Shown here piece by piece: positions 7,287-15,424 of a stretch of 64,000 nucleotides of DNA. Where the stretch lies: positions 4,012,826-4,076,825 of the forward strand of contig NZ_CP074405.1 of NCBI RefSeq assembly GCF_018388445.1, written 5' to 3'. The first letter of the stretch is position 1; each line of letters opens with the position of its first letter. Both the position numbers and the translations under genes were made by a program. This stretch comes from Cellulomonas wangleii. GTDB taxonomy: Bacteria; Actinomycetota; Actinomycetes; Actinomycetales; Cellulomonadaceae. The notes beneath the pieces were generated by a model, which was not told the DNA's origin, made no database searches, and worked only from the letters and a program-made list of their open reading frames with translations.

Positions 7287-8603
7287 TCAGAGGCCGTCGG
7301 CCGTCGATGTGGACGCGTCACCGAGTCGTGCGCCCCACAAGCGGGAGCCGACCGTGACGGCCGTCGCGACCACCAGAGCCCCACCCGCGACGACAAGTGC
7401 CGCCCCGTACCCCGCGGCGTCCCCGAGAAGACCACCCAGCGGCGCAGCCACGACGATCATCGCGCGGTTGATCGAGCGCATCGTGGCGTTCATCCGGCCC
7501 TGCAGCGCGTCCGGCGTCGCGGTCTGGCGGTACGCCAGCTCGTTCGTGTTCTCCGCGCCCATGCACAGCCCGAGCAGCAGCTGCCCCAGTGCGAACACCA
7601 CCCACGCCGGACCACCGCCCCACCCGCCGGCGGCCGGCCCCTCGTGCATCGCCACGGGCGAGAACGCCATGAGCCCCCACGCGATCCCCGTCCCGAACCG
7701 TGCGACGACGATGACGCGGCCCGCACCGAACCGTCGTCCGAGCCGGACCGCGACGGACGCGCCTACCAGCGCCCCCAGCCCGGCAACCGAGAGCGCCAGG
7801 CCGAGCGTCCCCGCACTCAGGTGCAACGTCCTGTACGCGAACGGCACCATCACCGCTCCCGCGACGGCCGAGCAGGCGAACCACGCGTGCGTGCTCAGCG
7901 CGAGCGGACGCAGCGTCGGGTGACGGTAGACCCAGCGCACACCCTCCCGGATCTCGGTCCCGATGCTGCGGAGCCGGGCGTTCGACCTCCGCTCCACGGC
8001 AGGCTCGTCGACCTTGACGGTCGCCAGGAGGACCGCGGACGCCAGGTAGGTGACGGCGTCGACGAGCACCGTGAGCGGCGCACCCAGCAAGCGGACGAGG
8101 CCGCCGGCGAGGGCAGGGCCGCTGACCTGGGCGACCGCATCCGACTGATCGAGCCGGGCGTGTGCCGATCCGAGCAGCGTGGTCGGCACGACGCGGGGCA
8201 CGAACGACTGGAACGCTGCATCACCCACCAGCGTGCACAGCCCGAACACGGCCATGAGGACGACGAGCCACCCCACCCCGAGGTGCCCCGTCATGGACAG
8301 CGCAGGGATCGCTCCGAGCGCGACCGCGCTCAGCAGGTCGGTGGCAACCAGCACGGGACGGCGCCGCATCCGGTCCACCATCACGCCGGCCAGCAGCCCG
8401 AACACGAGGTACGGCACCCAGCGGGCCGCATTGACCAGCCCGACGTCGACGGCGTCGCCGTCCAGCGCGTCCACGACGATGAACGGCACTGCGAAGGTCG
8501 TCACGTAGCTGCCGAACGCTGAGACCGTCGAGGCGCTCCACAGCCGACCGAACCCGCGGACGCCGCGCAGCGTCATCGTCTGCGTCGGTCGGTCGTCGGT
8601 CAC
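7287..8603 (-). CDS. MFS transporter (drug/macrolide efflux type)
   Basis: A 438-residue major facilitator protein with about 12 hydrophobic segments. Loop 2-3 contains GVMVDRMRRRPVLVATD, the basic motif A variant typical of the enterobactin/macrolide exporter subgroup (GxxxDRxxRRxxL). The central cytoplasmic loop is at about residues 195-220. It probably exports a small toxic compound by proton antiport. The GTG at 8603 gives the longest product; ATG at 8576 is an alternative. It stands alone, transcribed away from the repeat-rich region to its right, with 237 bp separating it from the SDR gene to its left. Confidence 0.85.
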   Translation of the reverse strand: MTDDRPTQTMTLRGVRGFGRLWSASTVSAFGSYVTTFAVPFIVVDALDGDAVDVGLVNAARWVPYLVFGLLAGVMVDRMRRRPVLVATDLLSAVALGAIPALSMTGHLGVGWLVVLMAVFGLCTLVGDAAFQSFVPRVVPTTLLGSAHARLDQSDAVAQVSGPALAGGLVRLLGAPLTVLVDAVTYLASAVLLATVKVDEPAVERRSNARLRSIGTEIREGVRWVYRHPTLRPLALSTHAWFACSAVAGAVMVPFAYRTLHLSAGTLGLALSVAGLGALVGASVAVRLGRRFGAGRVIVVARFGTGIAWGLMAFSPVAMHEGPAAGGWGGGPAWVVFALGQLLLGLCMGAENTNELAYRQTATPDALQGRMNATMRSINRAMIVVAAPLGGLLGDAAGYGAALVVAGGALVVATAVTVGSRLWGARLGDASTSTADGL

Positions 8604-8826
8604 CGCTGATGTCTATCGCACGCGACAGCGTGTCGATGCGTAGCGGCCCAGTGCTGGTGCCGTCGGCGAGCTGGACGGTGACGGTCGCATCAGGGTCCTT
8701 CCGATCTCGGAGCCCTTCTCCACTAGCGGTCGTCGTGACCGTGGGCCATGATCCGGTTGCTCCCGAATCACCGGAAGCATCAGACCCTCCCGGCAGGCTC
8801 GCCGGACCCCCTCCCTTGGAGTGCTC

Positions 8827-9030
8827 ATGCTTGCGCTCGTCGCTGCCGCAATCTTCGCCCTCGCCCTGCTCCTCGACCTCGTCGAGGCGAACCTCGGGGA
8901 CGCGTTCACCCCCCAGACGCTGATGTTCGTCGGCCTGTTCCTCCTCGCGCTGCACCTGGGAGGAGTCGGCGGCGCGTCGCCGGTGAACGGCGGCTGGCGG
9001 GGGCGTGGGGGGAGTTCCCGCCGGCGGTAA
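8827..9030 (+). CDS. Small hypothetical membrane protein
   Basis: A 67-residue protein with two hydrophobic segments (LALVAAAIFALALLLDLV at residues 2-19 and TLMFVGLFLLALHL at about 32-45) and a basic Gly/Arg-rich tail. The ATG at 8827 has GGAG five bases upstream. A diverged partial copy of the second half of the gene (about 160 bp) occurs at 15873-16033. A strong hairpin follows at 9069-9114. The product is probably a two-helix membrane protein of unknown role; similar small membrane proteins are common in Actinobacteria. Confidence 0.6.
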   Translation: MLALVAAAIFALALLLDLVEANLGDAFTPQTLMFVGLFLLALHLGGVGGASPVNGGWRGRGGSSRRR

Positions 9031-9068
9031 GGGCTCGTACCACCCGCTCCCGTCATCACGCCGGAATG

Positions 9069-9114
9069 CACCAAGAGGTCACGACGCGCTCTGCGCATTC
9101 GTGGCCTCTTGGTG
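9069..9114. terminator. Strong inverted repeat, likely terminator
   Basis: A 16-bp stem (CACCAAGAGGTCACGA paired with TCGTGGCCTCTTGGTG, one G-T-type mismatch) with a 14-base loop lies 39 bp after the small membrane protein gene. No run of T follows, as is usual in high-GC Actinobacteria. Confidence 0.6.
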
Positions 9115-9162
9115 TCCCCGGGAGAAGCCGCACGGGCAGCTCATCCCTGCCTCGGTCGAACA

Positions 9163-9255
9163 ACCCTGCATCTCGCATCTCGACAACAAGTGTCGAGATA
9201 CAGGACAGATCGACCGGCGTCAGGCGTCGCGCGTTGACGGCCCAGCCGTCCGGAC
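9163..9255. repeat. TGTCGAGATGC-type element ends, back-to-back junction 1
   Basis: A right-end-like terminus (GCATCTCGACA ending at 9185, preceded by a partial tandem copy of GCATCTCG) and a left-end-like terminus (TGTCGAGATA from 9191) face each other with a 5-base spacer ACAAG. The left-end copy continues CAGGACAGATCGACCG, matching other copies. It is the first of three such palindromic junctions in the region. Confidence 0.65.
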
Positions 9256-9312
9256 AGGTCCGCCGGCAAGCTGCGTCGGTCCATCCGCGCCTTCATGGGC
9301 AGACTGGTGGGC

Positions 9313-9795
9313 ATGGGGCACACGGTGATCCAGGTTCCCGTTCCAGCGCTGGAGTCGATCGCTGCGCGGCTCGAGGTCGCGCCCGTGTGCCCCCACGTCA
9401 CGTTGCTCGGACCGTTCGTCGATCGGTCCGACGTCGATGAAACCCTCGTCAGCACCATCCGCGAGCTCCTGGCTCCGGTCCGAGCATTTGGCTTCACGCT
9501 CTCCGCGGTCGGACGCTTCGCCGGCGGACTCACGTACCTGGTGCCCGACCCCGGCGCGCCGTTCATCCGGCTCACGGAGATCTTCTCCGCGGCCTTTCCG
9601 CAGTGGCCGCCGTACGGCGGGATGTTCGACGAGGTCGTGCCTCACCTGTCCATCGGCGAAGAACTCCCCGAGACCGACGTGGCGATCCTGAGGGAGCTAC
9701 TACCCATCAGCGCGACCGCAGACGAGGTGACGCTCACCTGGTGGTCGGAGGACATTGTCGAGGTGCTTGAGCGCTATCCGCTTCGAACCGGGTAG
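9313..9795 (+). CDS. 2'-5' RNA ligase family protein (2H phosphoesterase)
   Basis: A 160-residue protein with the two HxT/S signatures of the 2H phosphoesterase superfamily: PHVTLLGPF with His28 and Thr30, and VPHLSIGE with His111 and Ser113. The length and spacing fit the RNA 2',3'-cyclic phosphodiesterase / 2'-5' ligase-like family. The start MGHTVIQVPVP was chosen over the ATG at 9295 because a diverged copy at 60357 is conserved from that point. The gene lies between two repeat elements (9191 and 9898). Remnants of the same gene occur at 13110-13192 (3' end only) and at 60357-60790 (decayed, nearly full length), so this is a mobile or repeatedly duplicated gene. The RNA substrate is unknown. 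Confidence 0.8.
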   Translation: MGHTVIQVPVPALESIAARLEVAPVCPHVTLLGPFVDRSDVDETLVSTIRELLAPVRAFGFTLSAVGRFAGGLTYLVPDPGAPFIRLTEIFSAAFPQWPPYGGMFDEVVPHLSIGEELPETDVAILRELLPISATADEVTLTWWSEDIVEVLERYPLRTG

Positions 9796-9897
9796 CCCAG
9801 CTCGAGAGGGCTGGCCCGCGTCGTAGGTTTTCACGAGCCGGCGGTCGACTTCTCACTAGGACAAATCGGGGTAGTTGAACTAGGGGGCCCAATTAGT

Positions 9898-10000
9898 TGT
9901 CGAGATGCGGCGCAGATCGACCGACCCCCGTGCGGGCTGCTTTGACCGACAGGGCACTCGGCGCCGCCGTCGGTCAGAGCACGGAGGACCCGCCACCCTG
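9898..10000 (+). repeat. TGTCGAGATGC element, left-end form with stem-loop
   Basis: Starts TGTCGAGATGCGGCGCAGAT, then GACCGACC and GGGCTGCTTTGACCGAC; the last block pairs with GTCGGTCAGAGC about 20 bases later to form a stem-loop, followed by ACGGAGGACCCGCC. Blocks in the same order occur at 12429, 15425, 18483 and 22615. Confidence 0.65.
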
Positions 10001-10046
10001 TCACAGGCACCAGGCGCGGTAGTCGTCGGCCCGTACCTCAGCCGGG

Positions 10047-10646
10047 TCAGGCGCCGCGGGCGGGCGGCGGCTCGAACACGACGCGATCTCGGTCGGGGTC
10101 GTAGCGCGGTGCGAGCACGCCCGCCTCGTCGGAGAGGGGCTCCGCGCCGACCACGCTCAGACGGGTTCCGCGTACCAGGACCGCCTCGAGCGCCTCGACG
10201 TCGACGGGGGTCGCGCCCTCCAGGGTGATGTCGGTGTGCAGGCGGTGGATGGCGCCGGTGTCCCGGTCCACCAGCGCCCGTTCGAGCACCTGTGCGGCGC
10301 GTGTGCTGGAGACCGAGTCGCGGCGGTCGTGCACGATCCCCGTGGCGGCGGTGGCCGCCCGTGACACGCGGATGTTGAACGTCAGCTCGCTGATGCCGTC
10401 CGCCCAGCGGGAGTTCGAGGACCCGTACCGGTGAGAGCCCCACTGGTCGGCGGGGATTGACTCAGTGATCCAGGCGTCCACCTCGGGCCGGATGAGGTTG
10501 TCCCGGGCGGGAAGCTCGGCCCGGAACGCGGACACCGCGATGGTCGCGACCACGTCGGTAGGCAGGAAGCGCACCGTCGTCGACTTGTAGTAGTTGTCGG
10601 AGTCGGTGACCCCGGCGAGCCAGACGGTCCACAGCACACGTGACAT
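10047..10646 (-). CDS. Hypothetical protein
   Basis: A 199-residue soluble protein that I do not recognise. It starts MSRVLWTVWLAGVTDSDNYY and has a good ribosome-binding site (AGGGGG, 6 bases before ATG 10646). No transmembrane segment or signal peptide is seen; the C-terminal part reads VLAPRYDPDRDRVVFEPPP. Codon use looks like normal high-GC coding. It lies between repeat elements at 9898 and 12429 and is transcribed on the opposite strand from the 2H gene, as expected for an independently acquired cassette gene. Confidence 0.65.
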   Translation of the reverse strand: MSRVLWTVWLAGVTDSDNYYKSTTVRFLPTDVVATIAVSAFRAELPARDNLIRPEVDAWITESIPADQWGSHRYGSSNSRWADGISELTFNIRVSRAATAATGIVHDRRDSVSSTRAAQVLERALVDRDTGAIHRLHTDITLEGATPVDVEALEAVLVRGTRLSVVGAEPLSDEAGVLAPRYDPDRDRVVFEPPPARGA

Positions 10647-11266
10647 CGGTGCCCCCTGCGGACGCTCTCGCGTGCCTCTCACGCGGGGTCGGCCGTCCGC
10701 CCAGGTCTAGCAGAGCGCAACGTCGGCCGCACCCGGATACGGCCGGGGCCGGGGACCGAGCGCGGAGCCGGCCTCGCGCACCACGTGCGCGTGGAAGGTG
10801 CGCTTCGGCGCCGGACGAGGACCGGCTGGACCCGCGTCGTCCTGCGCACCAGGCCCAAGACCCTCGCCCCTGGCGATCAGGACAAACCCGTGCCAGCACC
10901 ACAGTCACCGTCCACGCCGTCGAGGCGACGGTCGCGATCGAGTTGCCCGACGGAGAGCCCAGGGTGGTGCGCCGCACCAACACCATGCCGTGCGGTCGAT
11001 CTAAGGACATGCCCCACGCACCGCTGAGACCTCCGCGGCCTGAAAGTACGTCGCCGAGCGGATGGCAGGACCGTGCAAGCGTCCTCCTGCGGCTGCTGAG
11101 GCTTGAAACCCATTCGTCGCCATGCCCTCGCGGATCGGTTGCAGATTTCTAGCGAAGGCTCCGGATACTCGAGAAGTACCGCGGCCGGCTCTGGGCCCAA
11201 CAGCTCGGCACCGCGCAGACGGTCAGCGATGCCCGCATCCGCACGATGCTGAGTCCGTAGCCGGCC
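10647..11266. other. No intact gene; possible gene remnants
   Basis: About 620 bp without a convincing complete gene. On the plus strand, 10895-11000 reads TVTVHAVEATVAIELPDGEP, and 11160-11263 reads ILEKYRGRLWAQQLGTAQ ending at a stop. Both look like pieces of former coding sequence, the second preceded by an in-frame stop. Neither has a plausible start, so I do not call genes. Confidence 0.35.
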
Positions 11267-11986
11267 CTACTCAGCGTCCTGTGCCTCGATCAGGTCGAGG
11301 TCGCGGACGCAGAAGCGGTGGTGCTCGAAGGTCTCGTTGAGCACCGTGCCGAGGCACTGCCGCACCGAGCGGCCCCGGGCGTACGGCGGCCAGACATCGT
11401 CGTCGGGCACCGGCGCTCGCGCTGCGAGCTGCACAGCGGTGACCTCGTCGAGCCAGGCCTCGAGCTCGGCGGCCTGTGCGTCACGCACGCGCATGATCTC
11501 GTCGAGGGCCGGATCGAGGGAGAGGTCGAGCCCGTGCGCTCCACGGTAGGGCTCGACGGTCGTCCCGATGCCCATCGGCGTGAACAGCTCCGTCGAGCCC
11601 AGGCAGCAGCGGCGGAACCACGAGTCGTGGACGAAGACCAGGTGGCGCATCGTCTGCACCGCCGACCACTCGTCGTTCACGCTGCGGCGCTCGATGCCGG
11701 GCGTACGGCGGATCCGCTCGATCGTGGCGGCCCAGCCGGCACGGAGCTGACGCGATGCCTCGCGCAGATCGGCAGGGTCCTCGGAGCGGATCAGCACCCG
11801 CACCGGATGACGCCGGTCGAGCTCTGCCTCGACGTACTCGGTGACCTCGACACCGTTCACCACGAGGTTGGTGACGAACCCGTCGATCACGGCATCCTGC
11901 ATGACGACGCCGATCAGGCGTGCCCCGGTCAGATCGCACTCGCGGAACTCCGCACCGTGCAGATCCTCGTCGATATACCGCGTCAT
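11267..11986 (-). CDS. DinB family protein with pentapeptide-repeat-like N-terminus
   Basis: A 239-residue protein. The first 45 residues (DLHGAEFRECDLTGARLIGV) follow the A(D/N)LxG pentapeptide-repeat style. From about residue 85 it is a DinB/YfiT-like four-helix bundle: VNDEWSAVQTMRHLVFVHD provides one His pair and NETFEHHRFCVRDLD a second His site near the C-terminus, expected to hold a divalent metal. Members are often thiol-dependent S-transferases, but many have no known activity. ATG 11986 was chosen because the next codons match the family; an upstream extension to 12055 has no support. It is a stand-alone gene in the accessory region. Confidence 0.75.
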   Translation of the reverse strand: MTRYIDEDLHGAEFRECDLTGARLIGVVMQDAVIDGFVTNLVVNGVEVTEYVEAELDRRHPVRVLIRSEDPADLREASRQLRAGWAATIERIRRTPGIERRSVNDEWSAVQTMRHLVFVHDSWFRRCCLGSTELFTPMGIGTTVEPYRGAHGLDLSLDPALDEIMRVRDAQAAELEAWLDEVTAVQLAARAPVPDDDVWPPYARGRSVRQCLGTVLNETFEHHRFCVRDLDLIEAQDAE

Positions 11987-12136
11987 GCTCCGCACACTAG
12001 GTCCGAGCACCGACAAGCCAGCCTCCCCGGCTTGATATGGCCTCTTCCAGGTCATCGACGTACGGCAGCGACTCCCCGCGCTCGCACCTGTTCGTCTCGC
12101 CCTCGTTCGCGGCCGCGAACGGACCCTCGGGGTCCA

Positions 12137-12403
12137 TCAGGCCGCCATGTGGGGGTCGGCGCGGTCCCGCCACCACTCCCCGGCCCACCAGCGGTGCCGC
12201 CCGTCGATCCGGCGCCGGAAGACCAGACGCAAGTACTCGCGGACGGACTCGTCGACGGACCCGTGGTAGAGCGTCGCCAAGGTCGGCGGGCGCCCGTCGA
12301 CGGCGACGTCGATGGGCTGCGCCTCGATGCCCTCGGCCTCGAGCTGCCGACTGCAGCGGAGCGTGCCGAACAGGAGGAGCGGTCGCGCGACAAGCGCCGG
12401 CAT
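12137..12403 (-). CDS. Small hypothetical protein (DUF4913-like fragment)
   Basis: An 88-residue product. The C-terminal half (VREYLRLVFRRRIDGRHRWW then AGEWWRD) resembles the R-x-W-C/A-x-x-WW motif of DUF4913 proteins, which are frequent on actinobacterial plasmids and integrative elements. In that family the WW motif is followed by a longer helical tail that is missing here, so the gene may be truncated or frameshifted at its 3' end. It ends 150 bp from the DinB start and begins 26 bp from the repeat element at 12429. Family name is a tentative style match. Confidence 0.45.
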   Translation of the reverse strand: MPALVARPLLLFGTLRCSRQLEAEGIEAQPIDVAVDGRPPTLATLYHGSVDESVREYLRLVFRRRIDGRHRWWAGEWWRDRADPHMAA

Positions 12404-12428
12404 CATCGGACACACCAGGACACGCCGG

Positions 12429-12500
12429 TGTCGAGATGCGGCACAGACTGACCGATCCCGTGCGGGCTACTTTGAACGACAGCGCACTCGGCGCCGTCAG
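12429..12500 (+). repeat. TGTCGAGATGC element, left-end form
   Basis: Reads TGTCGAGATGCGGCACAGAC, then TGACCGATCCCGTGCGGGCT and ACTTTGAACGACAGCGCACT. It is closest to the copy at 9898 (shared GTGCGGGCT and GCGCACTCGGCGCC blocks) but lacks the downstream arm of the stem-loop. Confidence 0.65.
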
Positions 12501-12672
12501 CGTCGCTGCTCACAGAATCGACGAGCGCCTCCTGGCGATGGCAGAGGCTGCCGAACAGTTCGGAGGGAATGGCGTGTTCGAGTGGGTCACGAACACCCCG
12601 GCAGCGGCGCGCTTCTTCGAGAGTCCCATGAGCGCTCTCGGGCCGCGCGGCTACGTTCGTATCGTCCCGTGA
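12473..12672 (+). pseudogene. 3' fragment of an unknown gene fused to a repeat element
   Basis: Immediately inside the element at 12429 the plus strand encodes HRIDERLLAMAEAAEQFGGN, then VFEWVTNTPAAARFFESP and a stop at 12670-12672. It looks like genuine protein sequence but has no start with a ribosome-binding site; the reading frame runs back into the repeat. The most likely reading is that the 5' part of the gene was lost when the element recombined here. ATG 12538 could give a 44-residue product. Confidence 0.4.
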
Positions 12673-12684
12673 AAGGTTGGCAGG

Positions 12685-13086
12685 ATGCCTAACTCCATCG
12701 TCGCCGTCGCGGACGGTGAGTTCCGGTTCGACCCGTCGGTCGTCTTCGACACCCTGCGCGCCGTGTGGCCAGACACCACGTTCAATGCGGTGAGCGGTCG
12801 ACTCGCGACAGTCTCCGCGGGTCAGGTCGTCGTGAACGACGATGAGGCGCTCGTCGCGGTGGACGTGGCGGGGCAGGCGCTCGACATCGACTGGCGGGCG
12901 CCGGAGGTTCTCGCCGAGGTGGTCTCTGTGATCACCTCGATCCCCGGATTCGCCGCCGGCTCCACGGTGATCCTGGCTGACTGGGCGTGGGTACTGCCGA
13001 TACTGCACGAGGGGATGTCAGCAGACGACCTGCTGACGATCCGGCGCGACGGTGCGGACACCCAGGTGCCGAGCTACGAGCCCTGA
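12685..13086 (+). CDS. Hypothetical protein
   Basis: A 133-residue acidic, soluble protein, not recognised. It begins MPNSIVAVADGEFRFDPSVV and has an AAAGG-type ribosome-binding site shortly before the ATG. The composition (alternating hydrophobic strands, then SVITSIPGFAAGSTVILAD) suggests an alpha/beta fold. No motif points to a function. It lies between the gene fragment next to the 12429 repeat and the remnant of the 2H phosphoesterase gene. Confidence 0.6.
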   Translation: MPNSIVAVADGEFRFDPSVVFDTLRAVWPDTTFNAVSGRLATVSAGQVVVNDDEALVAVDVAGQALDIDWRAPEVLAEVVSVITSIPGFAAGSTVILADWAWVLPILHEGMSADDLLTIRRDGADTQVPSYEP

Positions 13087-13109
13087 CCCGGTGGGGTCAG
13101 TACGGGTCG

Positions 13110-13192
13110 GCGACCGCAGCCAGGTGACGCTCGCTTGGTGGTCGGACGACATCGGGGAAGTGCTTGAGCGGTATCCGCTTCGAACCGGGTAG
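13110..13192 (+). pseudogene. 3' remnant of a 2H phosphoesterase gene copy
   Basis: This 83-bp stretch matches the last part of the intact 2H gene (9717-9795), including GAGCG(G/C)TATCCGCTTCG and the stop context AACCGGGTAG. The rest of the gene is absent, so only the final 26 or so codons of an additional copy remain. Confidence 0.7.
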
Positions 13193-13327
13193 TCACGCTC
13201 GCGACCGTGACCAATCAAGCGAGCCCTGGGCGTGCCGGCGTCCTCGTCGTCGCGGCAGCCGAAGGAGGAAGTGGCCGTAGGCACGGGACCGCACGCACCG
13301 TCAGGGCCGCGTCCGTACTGTCGGGGC

Positions 13328-13870
13328 ATGGCAGAGCTTGGGCGCGTCATGTGGCCACCCGGACCGATCGCAACCGCTCGACTTCTGCTCCGTCCGCCGG
13401 AGGCGCGCGATCGCGCGGCATTCGTCGAGCTCTACACATCACCCGAGGTCGGGACCTACACGGGCGGAGCGCGATCGCGTGAGGCGGTCGAACGCGCGCT
13501 ACCAGCGGCTCCGCAGGGGCGTCCCGGTCATTTCGTGATCGACCTCGACGGAGCGATGGTCGGGATCGTTCAGCTAGAACGCCGGGACGTCGACTACGAG
13601 GTTCGCCAAGCGGCCGGCCACGTGGACCTTGGGTACCTCCTTCTGCCGGAGGCATGGGGACGGGGATACGCCACCGAAGCCTGCGAAGCCGCACTCAGCT
13701 GGTTCGCTGGCGCACTGCCCGGTGAAGCCGTCGTAGTCATCACCCAGACCGCGAACGCGCCGTCGATGCGCCTGGCAGCGAGGCTGGGGTTTGTCGAGGT
13801 CGAGCGGTTCGAGGCATTCGACGCCGAGCAGTGGTTCGGTACGTGGATCCCAGCCGCAGCGACTGGTTGA
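13328..13870 (+). CDS. GNAT family N-acetyltransferase
   Basis: A 180-residue acetyltransferase of the RimJ/RimL-like GNAT type. It starts with TARLLLRPPEARDRAAF (residues 15-31) and contains the acetyl-CoA-binding motif A, LLLPEAWGRGYATEA (about residues 106-120), followed by NAPSMRLAARLGFVEVERF, the motif B region. ATG 13328 was chosen (MAELGRV); ATG 13349 is possible. A truncated second copy of the 3' part, with an in-frame stop, lies at 16918-17125. Substrate is unknown; such enzymes modify aminoglycosides, ribosomal protein N-termini or small metabolites. Confidence 0.82.
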   Translation: MAELGRVMWPPGPIATARLLLRPPEARDRAAFVELYTSPEVGTYTGGARSREAVERALPAAPQGRPGHFVIDLDGAMVGIVQLERRDVDYEVRQAAGHVDLGYLLLPEAWGRGYATEACEAALSWFAGALPGEAVVVITQTANAPSMRLAARLGFVEVERFEAFDAEQWFGTWIPAAATG

Positions 13871-13977
13871 GCTGTGCCCTGCCATCACTCTCGCCTCCCT
13901 CGTGCTGACAACAACGGCTATTGCAGCTCCGTCGGTCAGCCCGAAGAAGCGGAATACGCCCACGGTGGTGAGGCCCG

Positions 13978-14466
13978 GTGAACGCGTCGCAACGCGCCTC
14001 CGCTAGGTATCCGCGCGCCCCGGCCGACACTCTCGGCAACGATGAGGACGTGGACGGGCGGAAGCGGGTGGCGGCGATCATCGTTCGCGACGGGTCGGTG
14101 CTGATGGTCCGGGAACGTGGGCGAGGGCCGCAGGGGCGACACGACGGCCCGGAGTACTGGACCCTGCCGGGGGGCGGGGTCCACGACGGTGAGGATCTGG
14201 CCGCGGCGGTGAGGCGTGAGGTCCTCGAGGAGACCGACCTGACCTGCACGTCGGTCCGTGCCGTGTTCGAGTTCCCGTACCCCTCAGGGTGGACGACTGT
14301 CTTCCGGGTGGAGGTCGACCCCGCGAGCGAGCCGGTGCTCGGCACCGATCACGACCTCGAGTGCGACTGCCCGAGGATGGTCGGTCTCGACTGGATCCCG
14401 CTGACCCAGGACCTCGGCGACGACGCAGGACTCGCCGTCCCGGTGATGCTCATGCGCTCGCCGTGA
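13978..14466 (+). CDS. NUDIX hydrolase
   Basis: A Nudix protein of up to 162 residues. The Nudix box is GGVHDGEDLAAAVRREVLEE followed by TDL, with every key Glu and Arg present but Asp in place of the usual Gly after EEx. It probably hydrolyses a nucleoside diphosphate linked to another group, with Mg2+. GTG 13978 has GAGG 4 bases upstream; GTG 14050 would remove 24 poorly conserved residues and is a real alternative. Its stop overlaps the start of the HAD gene (GTGA), so the two are translationally coupled and perhaps act on the same nucleotide pathway. Confidence 0.8.
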   Translation: MNASQRASARYPRAPADTLGNDEDVDGRKRVAAIIVRDGSVLMVRERGRGPQGRHDGPEYWTLPGGGVHDGEDLAAAVRREVLEETDLTCTSVRAVFEFPYPSGWTTVFRVEVDPASEPVLGTDHDLECDCPRMVGLDWIPLTQDLGDDAGLAVPVMLMRSP

Positions 14467-15107
14467 AGAGCTACATCCTCTTCGACCACGACGGCGTCCT
14501 CGTGGACACCGAGCACTGGTACTGGACGGCTGGCGAGCGGGCCTTGGCCGACGTCGGCGTGGTGCTGGACAAGGCGCAGTACCTGAGCGACATGAGCCGA
14601 GGGCTGGGGACGTGGGCCCAGGCCAGGGCGGCGGGTGTCGACGAGCCGACGATCGACCGGGTCCGCGTCGCGCGCGACGGCTACTACCAGGAGTACCTGC
14701 GCACGCAGCCCATCGAGATCGACGGAGTCGTCGACGTGCTCGCCGAGCTGTCGCGGCATGCGCGTCTGGCCATCGTGACGACCTCCAAGCGCGCGGACTT
14801 CGACCTCATCCACGAGAAGCGGCAGATCCGCTCGTTCATGGAGTTCGTCCTCGTCCGTGAGGACTACCAGCGCGCCAAGCCCGACCCGGAGCCGTACCTC
14901 ACCGGCCTGCGCCGCTTCGGCGCGGCACTATCGGACACCCTGGTCGTGGAGGACTCCGCACGCGGGCTGAGGTCCGCGATGGCGGCCGGCATCGACTGCG
15001 CAGTCGTGGACAACCACTTCACACGTGACGGTGACTTCTCGGGGGCGCGGTACCGGATCGACACGCTGAGAGAGCTCGTCGACATCGTCCGGGGAGACGC
15101 CGGCTGA
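14463..15107 (+). CDS. HAD-family hydrolase
   Basis: A 214-residue haloacid-dehalogenase-type phosphatase. Motif I is FDHDGVLVDT (residues 7-16; Asp8 nucleophile, Asp10 acid/base), motif II is IVTTSKR near residue 102, motif III Lys is in YQRAKPDPEPYL and motif IV is VVEDSARGLRSA. The helical cap between motifs I and II places it in the beta-phosphoglucomutase/phosphoglycolate phosphatase subclass. The GTG start overlaps the stop of the Nudix gene. A natural idea is sequential pyrophosphate then phosphate removal from a nucleotide by the pair, but substrates are unknown. Confidence 0.85.
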   Translation: MKSYILFDHDGVLVDTEHWYWTAGERALADVGVVLDKAQYLSDMSRGLGTWAQARAAGVDEPTIDRVRVARDGYYQEYLRTQPIEIDGVVDVLAELSRHARLAIVTTSKRADFDLIHEKRQIRSFMEFVLVREDYQRAKPDPEPYLTGLRRFGAALSDTLVVEDSARGLRSAMAAGIDCAVVDNHFTRDGDFSGARYRIDTLRELVDIVRGDAG

Positions 15108-15258
15108 CCACCTTCGAGCCAGGTGCGCGACCGGTCCGGCTCTCCGGGCTCCTCGTCGAGCCAAGGGTGGCCCGTCATGGCCGACGGTCCCGACGCCACG
15201 TCCGCTTGCCCGTCCCCCGTACGGACAGCATGCCGCGGGCTGCCAATTAGTTCGCGCG

Positions 15259-15309
15259 CCGTACTTAATCAACCTGTCGCGGATCTTCAAAGTAGGCGGG
15301 ATCTCGACA
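15259..15309 (-). repeat. TGTCGAGATGC element, right-end form
   Basis: Reads CCGTACTTAATCAACCTGTC on the plus strand, then TTCAAAGTAGGCGGGATCTCGACA. The same layout (CGTAYTTAA ... TTYAAAGTAGG ... ATCTCGACA) recurs at 18398-18449 and, with a second block, at 24013-24063. Confidence 0.65.
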
Positions 15310-15321
15310 CGAGCGCCGTCG

Positions 15322-15420
15322 CGGTTCCGCCAGCGCCGACCGGGAACTCAGCGAGTCGGCCGACAGGACGGCGCGTCAGGAGTACGCCCGAGCCTGCCGA
15401 CCGCGCGGCGCATCCGCCTG
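15322..15420. repeat. 100-bp dispersed repeat, copy 1
   Basis: Nearly identical to 22482-22581: both begin CGGTTCCGCCAGCGCCGACC, contain GGCCGACAGGACGGCGCGTC and end GCGCATCCGCCTG. In both places it lies directly upstream of a left-end-form TGTCGAGATGC element. Confidence 0.85.
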
Positions 15421-15424
15421 CTGC

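Noticed and set aside
8580..8700. Minus-strand coding-like text (VTVQLADGTSTGPLRID) upstream of the MFS gene
   Set aside because: It has no supported start or stop of its own and runs into the MFS start region; at most a gene remnant.
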